A stretch of DNA of 64,000 bases. It comes from Cognaticolwellia aestuarii (GTDB lineage: Bacteria; Pseudomonadota; Gammaproteobacteria; Enterobacterales; Alteromonadaceae). The stretch's first letter is position 1. Each line of letters starts with the position of its first letter. The notes beneath the pieces were generated by a model. It had not been told where the DNA came from. It made no database searches and saw only the letters and a list, made by a program, of their open reading frames with translations. The DNA lies in assembly GCF_002000025.1 (NCBI RefSeq), contig NZ_MUZV01000003.1, forward strand, positions 1-64,000. Reading direction: 5' to 3'. The position numbers were made by a program, and so were the translations under genes. Shown here one piece after another: positions 18,720-26,938 of this stretch.

Positions 18720-20156
18720 TTACTCAAACAATGTTGATTGCAGCACTTCCCTCGCCTGATCATAATCTCCCAGCTCCACTAAATCTCGGCTGACATTATA
18801 ATGATAACTTGGCATTAAAAATTTGTTCGCCGCTAACCGTAAAATATCAATATAAGTCGGTGGAAAACTCAACTCAAAGTATTGTAGTTTTGTTCGTTGC
18901 GCCAAAGGTTTAAAAGCCTGCATTTGCCGCTGATTTTGACATGAATTTGCCGGAAAAAGTCCTATTTCGTTTTGGTATTCTTTCGGTGTCAATAATTGCC
19001 AGCCCTGGTTATAGCGAGATAATATTGGTGTGGTATCTTTAATTAAACTAAACCAAGGTACTTGAGATAACACCTTGGCTCTGACACTCGCACGATCACC
19101 TTGGTAAAACTCAGGTAAGACAACAAGGTTATGGGCAAACGGCTCTTGCTGATATTGTTGGCACTTTTGATGTTGAACGGGTAATGGATACTCATCAACA
19201 AAACCCATTAAATGGCTCAGTTCATGCACTAAAACATCAATACTATCATTCTGATCGATATACAAAATACCGTGATCAACATTAGCACCTCCCCTTTCAA
19301 CAACAAGGCCGAGATAGCGTGTGTTTATATCTTTTCGCTGCGCCCAAGTGTTAGCCTTACAGGTGATTTTTTCATCAGCTTGGTGTGAACATTTAACGAT
19401 ATCAGCCGCAATATATTTAGGGGCATTCAAACAAACAAACTCTGCTAAATGCTGCTGTTGAAAAGTGTTTATTAACTGCTGTGTGTGTCTCAAACCAGCT
19501 AAATTTGTGGCAAAAAACTGAACATCAATAAGACATGTCAACGCTGAAGACTTACTTACTTTCGCTGTTAATGGTTCTGAGTCGGCAGCAAAAACAGAGA
19601 ACGTTTCTAACTCTAAGTAAAATTCTTGTGCTTCACTGTTTGCAAGCTGATTTTTATAGCGTGTAATAAATGCGACATCACCTTGGTACAGCGCCACTTT
19701 ATACAATATCGTTAATGCCTCAGCATTAGCGATGATCGGTAATAATAATGGTTTGATGCGCGCGTATTCTTGCTGTTGAAAATAGTTGTTGGCCAATGCA
19801 ATCCTTGCCTGAATATGGTTTTGGCGTATTGCCACCTTGTACCACAGTTGTGCTGATTGCATTTGTTGACGTTGATGAAAATACTCAGCTAGTTGGTATG
19901 CTGTGCTTGCACTTTGATTGCCGTGCAACGTGGCTAAATGCAACCATGCCTGATTATTTTTGGCATTTTTTAGCTGTCTTAGTCGTTCATTGGTATTGGT
20001 GAATATATCGACAGTTTCAAGTAGTGTTAATTGCTGACGAGTAATATTGGCTTGATTGACTTTTTCACGATAGTCAGCAATGAAAAAAAATAAGCTTAGC
20101 AATATCATTATCGCTAAGCTTATTAATGTAATAGTGATTTTTTTACCGCGAGTCAT
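18720..20156 (-). CDS. membrane-anchored putative zinc metallopeptidase with TPR/Sel1-like N-terminal repeats
   Basis: 478 residues. An N-terminal membrane anchor (about 7-27) puts the rest outside the cytoplasm. Residues about 70-165 form TPR/Sel1-like helical repeats (AYQLAEYFHQRQQMQSAQLW, then ARIALANNYFQQQEYA). Residues about 205-440 carry several Cys and the zinc-binding motif VHELSHLMGF (His311, Glu312, His315) followed by VDEYP, whose Asp321/Glu322 could supply the third ligand. A further repeat-like helix ends the chain (LVELGDYDQAREVL). No named family recognised. It starts 11 bases after the nlpI stop and is probably co-transcribed. NlpI is a lipoprotein adaptor for envelope proteases in E. 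coli, so a functional link is plausible. Confidence 0.7.
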   Translation of the reverse strand: MTRGKKITITLISLAIMILLSLFFFIADYREKVNQANITRQQLTLLETVDIFTNTNERLRQLKNAKNNQAWLHLATLHGNQSASTAYQLAEYFHQRQQMQSAQLWYKVAIRQNHIQARIALANNYFQQQEYARIKPLLLPIIANAEALTILYKVALYQGDVAFITRYKNQLANSEAQEFYLELETFSVFAADSEPLTAKVSKSSALTCLIDVQFFATNLAGLRHTQQLINTFQQQHLAEFVCLNAPKYIAADIVKCSHQADEKITCKANTWAQRKDINTRYLGLVVERGGANVDHGILYIDQNDSIDVLVHELSHLMGFVDEYPLPVQHQKCQQYQQEPFAHNLVVLPEFYQGDRASVRAKVLSQVPWFSLIKDTTPILSRYNQGWQLLTPKEYQNEIGLFPANSCQNQRQMQAFKPLAQRTKLQYFELSFPPTYIDILRLAANKFLMPSYHYNVSRDLVELGDYDQAREVLQSTLFE

Positions 20157-20167
20157 CTACTACGAAT

Positions 20168-21097
20168 TTACGGTGTACTGCTTTGCTGCAGGCTTTGACG
20201 CATTAAATCAAGTTCAAGTTTTGCGTACCTGTGCTCAACAAACTCATAAACATTGGTACTCATCGCAAGTTTGAAAAAGTTAATCGCGGCATTAACATCT
20301 CCACGGATTTGACTATATTTGCCTAAATAAAAATACGCTTCACACAAACGTTCAGTTAGCGCTTGGTTGGTGTGAATATTTTCAGTTAACTGAGCGATAA
20401 ATTGCTCTTGACTCATTTCACCTAAATAGAGCGCAATAACCTTCTTTGCCCAAAGACTATCATCAATTAATTTAGCGGCTTCAATTAACTCTTGCTTGGC
20501 ACTTTGTTGGTCTAATTCGACATCTGCTAGATATTGCCAAAGCACGCGATAGGGATCATTCACTTGATATGCTTTAAATGCCTTGAAATCGTCAACCGCA
20601 AGATTTGGCCGACCACCATAATATAGAGCGATACCACGATTAAAATAAGCAAATTGATAATTAGGATCCAATTCAATCACTGAGTCGAACGCGTCATATG
20701 ACTGATTAAACTCTTGCAACTGAATAAAATGGATACCTAAAAAGTTATAAGCATCTACCATGTCGGGTTTTAAATTAATCGCTTGATTAAAGTCATTATG
20801 GGCTAAGGCTCTTAAACCAAACTTGTCGTATTTAATACCACGTTGGTAATACAATTCAGCCCGTTGTTCGTCATTAATTTTAGCTCTTTGAAGTACTTGG
20901 CTTAAGCGCTCAAGGGCTATTTCATCTTTCACGTTAATAGCCATTGGCTCTGCAATGATTAGCTCACCTATAACTGACTGTTGGTTATCTGTGGTAGTAC
21001 AACCTTGGGCTAATAATAAGCCTGAAACAAGTAATACTTTGGAGAATAAAGCTTTGGGAATTTTATTTTTAAGAAGTAAGCGCACGAAAAACAACAT
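20168..21097 (-). CDS. nlpI: lipoprotein NlpI (TPR adaptor)
   Basis: Outer-membrane lipoprotein with tetratricopeptide repeats; in E. coli it scaffolds envelope proteases and peptidoglycan hydrolases. It has 309 residues. A signal peptide with lipobox LLLAQGC (Cys33) is followed by TPR units at about 80-180 (AELYYQRGIKYDKFGLRALA; AYNFLGIHFIQLQEFNQSYD; FAYFNRGIALYYGGRPNLAV) and a C-terminal pair at about 255-290. The position directly after pnp is the conserved gammaproteobacterial context. The start may lie a few codons downstream, because the hydrophobic core begins late. Confidence 0.88.
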   Translation of the reverse strand: MLFFVRLLLKNKIPKALFSKVLLVSGLLLAQGCTTTDNQQSVIGELIIAEPMAINVKDEIALERLSQVLQRAKINDEQRAELYYQRGIKYDKFGLRALAHNDFNQAINLKPDMVDAYNFLGIHFIQLQEFNQSYDAFDSVIELDPNYQFAYFNRGIALYYGGRPNLAVDDFKAFKAYQVNDPYRVLWQYLADVELDQQSAKQELIEAAKLIDDSLWAKKVIALYLGEMSQEQFIAQLTENIHTNQALTERLCEAYFYLGKYSQIRGDVNAAINFFKLAMSTNVYEFVEHRYAKLELDLMRQSLQQSSTP

Positions 21098-21128
21098 CCT
21101 AGTGGGTATTTATGCCCATGAGTATATA

Positions 21129-21156
21129 AAAAAGGGAGCAATTAAGCTCCCTTTTT
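21129..21156 (-). terminator. rho-independent terminator between pnp and nlpI
   Basis: An 11-bp stem (AAAAAGGGAGC / GCTCCCTTTTT) with an AATTAA loop lies 63 bases beyond the pnp stop and 31 bases before nlpI. nlpI therefore needs either read-through or a promoter of its own. Confidence 0.8.
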
Positions 21157-21218
21157 ATCGACAAGAAATTAGCAATATATGCGTAATACAGCTAATGAAC
21201 TCACTTTATAGCAGAAAA

Positions 21219-23342
21219 TTACTCTGCGTTGTCAGCTTCAGCTGCCGGTGTAGCTGGCTTTTCAGCCGCTTCTTTCATACTTAAACGTACACGGCCTTGA
21301 CGGTCAACTTCTAGTACTTTAACGGTTACGTCTTGACCTTCTGTCAATACGTCACTTACCGCGTTAACACGTTCTTCAGAGATTTGAGAGATATGTACTA
21401 AACCATCTTTACCTGGTAAAACGTTAACAAAAGCACCGAAATCTACGATACGTACAACTTTACCAGTGTAAATTGTACCCACTTCGATTTCTGCTGTTAA
21501 TGCCGTAATACGGGCAATAGCATCTTTAGCTTGTTCGCCGTCAGTTGCCGCAATTTTAACTGTACCGTCATCTTCAATTTCAATAGTCGTGCCAGTTTCT
21601 TCAGTTAATTGACGAATAGTAGCGCCACCTTTACCGATAATGTCACGAATCTTATCTTGTGGAACTTTCATGGTGTGAATGCGCGGAGCGAATTGCGAGA
21701 TATCATCACGATGTCCGCCAATAGCTTCGTCCATAACATTTAAGATATGTGTACGCGCTGCTTTTGCTTGGTTTAAAGCAATTTGCATGATTTCTTGCGT
21801 AATACCTTCAATCTTAATATCCATTTGAAGTGCTGTAATACCACCAGTAGTACCTGCTACCTTAAAGTCCATGTCACCTAAGTGATCTTCATCACCTAAA
21901 ATATCAGAAAGAACAACAAAGTTATCACCTTCTTTAACAAGACCCATTGCAATACCAGCTACAGATGCTTTGATTGGAACACCAGCGTCCATCAATGCTA
22001 ATGAAGTACCACAAACAGAAGCCATTGAAGACGAACCATTTGATTCAGTAATTTCAGATACTACACGAACAGCATACGGAAATTCTTCAGCTGAAGGCAT
22101 AACAGCTAACATACCACGTTTTGCTAAACGACCATGGCCGATTTCACGACGCTTAGGTGAACCAACAAAACCTGTTTCACCAACACAGTATGGAGGGAAG
22201 TTATAATGAAGCATAAATGAGTCAGTTTTCTCACCCATAATAGTATCAAGACGTTGCGCGTCACGTTGCGTACCTAATGTAGCCGTAACTAATGCTTGTG
22301 TTTCACCGCGAGTAAACACAGCAGAGCCGTGAGTACGTGGTAAAACACCGGTCATAACGTCTAATGCACGGATCATTTCAGGATCACGACCATCAATACG
22401 TGGAGAACCTTGCGTGATACGACCACGTACAACCGTTTTCTCTAAATCGTGGAATAAGTCTTTTGCTTCTTGAACATCTAACTCTGCGTCAGCTTCAAGT
22501 AACTGTTCAACTACGCCATTACGAATTTCAGCAATTTTTTCATAACGAACAGCTTTTTCAGTAATTTGGTAAGCTTCATTTACAGCAGCTTCTGAAAGTT
22601 CTGCAATTTTGGCGACTAGATCAGCGTTTTTAACTGGCGCTTCCCATTCCCATTTAGGGTTATTCACTTCAGCAGCCATTTCTTTAATTGCTGTGATAGC
22701 AGTTTGCATTTGCTCATGACCGTAAACTACAGCACCAAGCATCACTTCTTCAGAAAGCACATCAGCTTCTGACTCAACCATTAATACCGCTGAATCAGTA
22801 CCAGAAACCACTAAATCAAGTTGTGAGCTAGCTAGTTCAGACTGTAATGGGTTTAAAATGTATTTTCCGTCAGTGTAACCAACGCGTGCTGCACCAACAG
22901 GACCACTAAAAGGCATACCTGAAATAGCTAATGCTGCAGAGGTACCTAATAAAGAAATGATATCAGGGGCAATTTCTGGGTTAGCAGATACAACCGTGAT
23001 AATAACTTGTACTTCGTTAGTAAACCCTTCAGGGAATAAAGGACGAATTGGACGGTCAATTAGACGTGCAATTAAAGTTTCTTCTTCAGAAGGACGACCT
23101 TCACGTTTGAAAAAGCCACCTGGGATTTTACCTGCAGCGTAAGTACGCTCTTGATAGTTAACGGTAAGTGGGAAAAAGTCTTGACCTGGTTTTGCTTCTT
23201 TTTTACCAACAACTGAGACTAATACTGATGTATCGTCCATGCTAGCCATAACAGCACAAGTGGCTTGACGAGCAATAACGCCCGTTTCTAAAGTAACGGT
23301 ATGTTGACCGAATTCAAAAGTTTTAGTAACTGGTTTGAACAT
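21219..23342 (-). CDS. pnp: polyribonucleotide nucleotidyltransferase (PNPase)
   Basis: 3'-5' phosphorolytic exoribonuclease of the RNA degradosome. It has 707 residues, close to the family norm. Two RNase PH domains (about 10-225 and 325-545; second-domain motif [20 protein letters not shown], catalytic region [16 protein letters not shown]) are followed by a KH domain (about 552-612, [17 protein letters not shown]) and an S1 domain (about 620-690, [21 protein letters not shown]). In related bacteria rpsO lies immediately upstream in one operon. Here rpsO is 6 kb away with its own terminator, so pnp must use its own promoter. Confidence 0.97.
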   Translation of the reverse strand: MFKPVTKTFEFGQHTVTLETGVIARQATCAVMASMDDTSVLVSVVGKKEAKPGQDFFPLTVNYQERTYAAGKIPGGFFKREGRPSEEETLIARLIDRPIRPLFPEGFTNEVQVIITVVSANPEIAPDIISLLGTSAALAISGMPFSGPVGAARVGYTDGKYILNPLQSELASSQLDLVVSGTDSAVLMVESEADVLSEEVMLGAVVYGHEQMQTAITAIKEMAAEVNNPKWEWEAPVKNADLVAKIAELSEAAVNEAYQITEKAVRYEKIAEIRNGVVEQLLEADAELDVQEAKDLFHDLEKTVVRGRITQGSPRIDGRDPEMIRALDVMTGVLPRTHGSAVFTRGETQALVTATLGTQRDAQRLDTIMGEKTDSFMLHYNFPPYCVGETGFVGSPKRREIGHGRLAKRGMLAVMPSAEEFPYAVRVVSEITESNGSSSMASVCGTSLALMDAGVPIKASVAGIAMGLVKEGDNFVVLSDILGDEDHLGDMDFKVAGTTGGITALQMDIKIEGITQEIMQIALNQAKAARTHILNVMDEAIGGHRDDISQFAPRIHTMKVPQDKIRDIIGKGGATIRQLTEETGTTIEIEDDGTVKIAATDGEQAKDAIARITALTAEIEVGTIYTGKVVRIVDFGAFVNVLPGKDGLVHISQISEERVNAVSDVLTEGQDVTVKVLEVDRQGRVRLSMKEAAEKPATPAAEADNAE

Positions 23343-23673
23343 AAAGTAGTTCCTTAAATATTTTTAGATTTTAATCAATCTGTACAATTATTTATTCACT
23401 TAGTTTGTCGCACAAATATTCATTAAAATATTAAGCTGCTAACCGATAAGTTAAGCACTAAGTTGAACAAAAAATTATACAGTTTGATTGATTAGCTTTT
23501 TGTAAATACAAAATTTGCACGCACATTATACTTAACAGTTATGTTTTTACTAGCGCGAAAGCACAAATGTTGAATTTAAAAGGTAAAAAGCATGCTTTGT
23601 AGTCGTTATGTCTCGCTTTCGCACTGAATTGGATAAATATCAACCAATACATCTTAACGTTTATACTGGGCAT
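23343..23673 (-). promoter_or_regulatory. pnp upstream region with a possible leader stem
   Basis: A 331-base gene-free stretch before pnp. An inverted repeat GCGAAAGC (23555-23562) with GCTTTCGC (23615-23622) encloses about 50 bases and extends by one or two pairs. If transcription starts upstream of it, this would give pnp a structured leader; E. coli pnp is autoregulated through a leader stem cut by RNase III, so an equivalent is possible. No promoter match is strong enough to call. Confidence 0.35.
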
Positions 23674-24987
23674 TTATAACGGATTATTTTTTATCTTTGC
23701 TAGGCAGATTCGATATAAATATAAACTGCGAGTTATGAGAAAAAGTAGCCAGCTAAATTCAGCCAACAATGCTAATGCAAACAAAAAATAATAGCCTGTA
23801 GCGGCCATCGTCAATAGCAGAAAAAAACAAGAAACCAGGTGCAATTTAAATAACACTTGGCCATGCTTTTTCAGTAATAACTCATGCATATGTGGTAAAA
23901 AACTCATCGCACTAAAATCAGCTAAGCATAAATTTTGTAGATGGGTATAGGTCAGAAACGGCGTTATTTTTAACAACATCGCCTCAATAATACTGACCAA
24001 ATAAAAATAGATGAATAGCGCACTCAGCAGTAACGCTTTATTTCCAGCAAATACTTGCTGATAAAAAGCGTCAGGGAAAAAGTATAAACAGACCAAAGCC
24101 AGAAAACTGACACCCGCAAACTGCCAAAAGCTAACACTGGTATCAACCACTTTGCGTTTGCGCTGCTTGAACAGCTTCAAAAAGGCAACATTATAAACAC
24201 TGTATAGTACCAAAACGAATGCGATAACAAATTGCCCCGCGACACTATTAGGCTTAAAAACAAACAATAGTAATAGCAAAAGAACTAACATAGCGGGTAA
24301 ATATTTTGCCAACCATTTGGGGAAGCTTGGTGTTACATGAAACATTGGTATTATTTGTAAACTTACCGCTAAAATCAGCAGCCCTGCCCAACCGAAACCA
24401 CCCAATAAAGCATGCAAATCGGTATAATTTTTGTCAGCAATAAAACGTATATCAACATAGGGTATTAGGTAACTTTGTGCGATAAAAAGTAACCCTAACA
24501 AAACCACAAAAATTAACGATAACATCGCAAGGCGAATACCAATGATAGTCTGCCCTTGACTCAATTTTTTTACGAGTACCTGAATAACCGAAAAAATATA
24601 CCCTGTAAAACCTATTCCCAAAGCTGACATCGCAATGATCTGAGCTAAAGTACTCGGCAAAATAAAGTTCCATGTCAACGCGAGAGTACCTAAGGTATGT
24701 AAACTATGGGATACCGTTGCAACAGTGCTGACATTTGCGATGCCCACACCACCAATAACCGGTAAAAATTGATAGATAGCGCCCATCATCACCATTGACA
24801 CAAAACCTAAGGTGAAAAGATGAGTCACTGCCAACATCATTGGTTGCCATCGACTCAGCCCAAGGGGTTCCCCCGCGAACAATATCAACAACGCGGCTAG
24901 GATTAAAAATACGTTAGCACTAATAAAATAACGAAATGGGACGCTAATCGCAGGTAAGGCACTAAATGATAAATTAGCGATATTCAT
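23674..24987 (-). CDS. polytopic membrane protein, NnrS / heme-copper-oxidase-subunit-I-like
   Basis: 437 residues with about 12 hydrophobic spans. Conserved-looking His-containing segments, AVTHLFTLGFVSMVMMGAIYQF near residue 54 and DLHALLGGFGWAGLL near 192, resemble membrane proteins of the NnrS/CcoN-like group. Family membership is not certain. It lies downstream of a DUF2249 gene and a hemerythrin-like gene on the same strand, a grouping often met with nitric oxide or nitrite stress, which supports a heme- or NO-related role by inference only. Confidence 0.6.
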   Translation of the reverse strand: MNIANLSFSALPAISVPFRYFISANVFLILAALLILFAGEPLGLSRWQPMMLAVTHLFTLGFVSMVMMGAIYQFLPVIGGVGIANVSTVATVSHSLHTLGTLALTWNFILPSTLAQIIAMSALGIGFTGYIFSVIQVLVKKLSQGQTIIGIRLAMLSLIFVVLLGLLFIAQSYLIPYVDIRFIADKNYTDLHALLGGFGWAGLLILAVSLQIIPMFHVTPSFPKWLAKYLPAMLVLLLLLLFVFKPNSVAGQFVIAFVLVLYSVYNVAFLKLFKQRKRKVVDTSVSFWQFAGVSFLALVCLYFFPDAFYQQVFAGNKALLLSALFIYFYLVSIIEAMLLKITPFLTYTHLQNLCLADFSAMSFLPHMHELLLKKHGQVLFKLHLVSCFFLLLTMAATGYYFLFALALLAEFSWLLFLITRSLYLYRICLAKIKNNPL

Positions 24988-25050
24988 GAGTTTTCTACAC
25001 TACTTATATTTTCTGTAACACCAACAACAGCATTATAAATACGCTTACAG

Positions 25051-25311
25051 CTAAGCATTTGCGGCGATAAAAGCATTAAACTGCTGTTTATCCGGCCCTT
25101 TTGCGATGTAAATAATATAACTTTCATCCAAAACTTGCTTACTATGATAAAGCCAACCATGCGCTAATAATCGTTCGTATAGCGGAAACGGCTCTCGTCG
25201 ATGTATTACTTTTAATACCGCGCCATTGGGCAACTGAGCAAGTGAAGACAAAATTACTTGCATTGGCTCAGGTGGAGCCAATGCGCTGACATTTACTGTC
25301 ATTACTTCCAT
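25051..25311 (-). CDS. DUF2249 domain protein (TusA-like fold)
   Basis: 86 residues. The motif APPEPMQVILSSLAQLPNG, followed by LKVIHRREPFPLYERLLAHGW, is typical of DUF2249, a small SirA/TusA-related domain. It sits between the hemerythrin-like gene (2-base gap) and the membrane protein gene, so the three probably form one operon. Members of this family commonly accompany hemerythrins and denitrification or NO-response genes; the biochemical role is not established. Confidence 0.75.
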   Translation of the reverse strand: MEVMTVNVSALAPPEPMQVILSSLAQLPNGAVLKVIHRREPFPLYERLLAHGWLYHSKQVLDESYIIYIAKGPDKQQFNAFIAANA

Positions 25312-25313
25312 TG

Positions 25314-25769
25314 CTACTCGCTATTTTCAAGTGTTTGACAATGTTCAACAACGCGCGTTAATAAAGCATCTGGCGCCGGAACACGCTGCTGCGTCATAGG
25401 GTATAGCATCATTTCTTCTTTCATATTATGCTGCTGCATCAACACCATCAGGGTTTCTGACGCGCCAATATAAGCGTCTTTATCTTCAGCGCTCAGTGCT
25501 TGCAACAAATCCGCCACTAAAGCTCGCATTTGCTGATGTTCGCCGCGCATCACTTGTGTAGGACCTTGTGTAATACCGGTGGCTTGTTCGAATTCAGGGA
25601 ACAAAATATTTTCTTCCGCTTGAAAATGTAAATCTAGCTCTTCAGAAAATTGCTTAAAGCTATCTTTAGCTAAGGCCCAATTATTTTGTGTAATTGCATT
25701 CTCAGCGGCAATAAAAAATTCATCACATTCACGGTGTTTTGCCGTCATAAATTCAGGGATAGATGTCAT
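25314..25769 (-). CDS. hemerythrin-like (HHE domain) protein
   Basis: 151 residues forming a four-helix HHE-type domain with candidate di-iron ligands in EFMTAKHRECDEFF, LDLHFQAEENILFPEFE and MRGEHQQMR, plus MQQHNMKEEMMLYP. Such domains bind O2 or NO or repair iron centres. It is first in a likely three-gene minus-strand operon and is divergent from fdhD. Confidence 0.85.
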   Translation of the reverse strand: MTSIPEFMTAKHRECDEFFIAAENAITQNNWALAKDSFKQFSEELDLHFQAEENILFPEFEQATGITQGPTQVMRGEHQQMRALVADLLQALSAEDKDAYIGASETLMVLMQQHNMKEEMMLYPMTQQRVPAPDALLTRVVEHCQTLENSE

Positions 25770-26169
25770 AAAATAGTCCTCATCAATAATTAATGAGATT
25801 TTAACTCAACCATAAAATCATTCTTTGACTTAGCGTAATAATAGCGTTATTTAGCATTGAGTAATCGCAATACTAAATATATTTAGCCGCTAAATTACTT
25901 CACGAGGCTTTTAATGAGTTGATTTATCATGTTTTTGACTAAAGCAGTATGCGCGAACGGAGATTATTTAGCGTCGTCGGTTTTGGTCTATATTAAGCTT
26001 CGATAAAACAATCTTATCGAACACACTTAAGGTTATTGCTGGGCAAAGCTGCGTATCAAATGCATAATTGTCTACTCAGCGCTTGATCATAATGTATATT
26101 GCACACTCTATGGTTATTAAGAGCGAATGCAAGTAGCAAGGTTACATTTAAACCCTCAACAGGAAAAGT
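25770..26169. other. divergent intergenic region, hemerythrin operon / fdhD
   Basis: 400 gene-free bases between two divergent transcription units. I looked for FNR- or NNR-type boxes: TTGAT half-sites occur near 25919 and 26083, but neither has a good second half. It must hold both promoters; none could be assigned with confidence. Confidence 0.4.
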
Positions 26170-26919
26170 ATGGCAATGAATACAGCATCATCTCTCGATT
26201 TATTGCATCAAGCGCAACTGTCAGAGGTTGCGGTTGCTGTTTGTTTTAATGGCATTAGTCAATCTGTGATGATGATTTCTCCAAATAATTTACATGATTT
26301 TGCTCTCGGCTTTGCCTTGACAGAAGGGTTAATCAGCTCGACTGCAGAAGTATTAGATATCGTCATTAAAAAGCAAGCGCTTGGTTGGCAACTTAACCTG
26401 CATGTACTGTCTAGAACTGAGCACCGTTTAAAACAAAGACGCCGAACTATGGCTGGCCCTACGGGTTGTGGCCTCTGTGGTATCGCATCAATTAATGAGG
26501 CAATGTCAGTGCCAACTAAAGCACTCAATAGCCCTATTTTACCTGACGTTGATATCATTATTAACGCCCGTGACTCGTTATCAAAAATTCAAAAAAATCA
26601 TCAGGGTGTAAAAGGTAACCATACGGCAGTGTACTTCGATTTACAGGCTCAAGTAATTGCCGTCAGAGAAGATGTTGGACGACATTCAGCACTCGATAAA
26701 CTCATTGGTAGCTTATATAGTAATAAACAAGAACGTGTTGCCGGTTTTGCACTATTAACGAGTCGTTGCAGTCATGATCTAGTCATTAAAGCAGCACGAG
26801 CCAAATTACCTATGCTAGTGACGCTGTCTCAACCGACCGATCTAGCCGTAGCTTCAGCCGAGCAAAGCGGCTTAGCACTTTTTAGCTTTCAACAAGGTCA
26901 ACTTAAACGTTTTGCTTAA
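26170..26919 (+). CDS. fdhD: formate dehydrogenase accessory sulfurtransferase
   Basis: FdhD passes sulfur to the molybdenum cofactor of formate dehydrogenase-type enzymes. It has 249 residues. The CxxC motif is intact (Cys100 and Cys103 in PTGCGLCGI), followed by AVREDVGRHSALDKLIG and the TSRCSHDLVIKAA region. It lies 19 bases upstream of the molybdoenzyme gene, its obvious client. Confidence 0.92.
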   Translation: MAMNTASSLDLLHQAQLSEVAVAVCFNGISQSVMMISPNNLHDFALGFALTEGLISSTAEVLDIVIKKQALGWQLNLHVLSRTEHRLKQRRRTMAGPTGCGLCGIASINEAMSVPTKALNSPILPDVDIIINARDSLSKIQKNHQGVKGNHTAVYFDLQAQVIAVREDVGRHSALDKLIGSLYSNKQERVAGFALLTSRCSHDLVIKAARAKLPMLVTLSQPTDLAVASAEQSGLALFSFQQGQLKRFA

Positions 26920-26938
26920 AACTAATTAAGAGAAAATT

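Noticed and set aside
25919-26095. FNR/NNR-type boxes before fdhD
   Set aside because: Only half-sites of TTGAT-N4-ATCAA are present; too weak to annotate.
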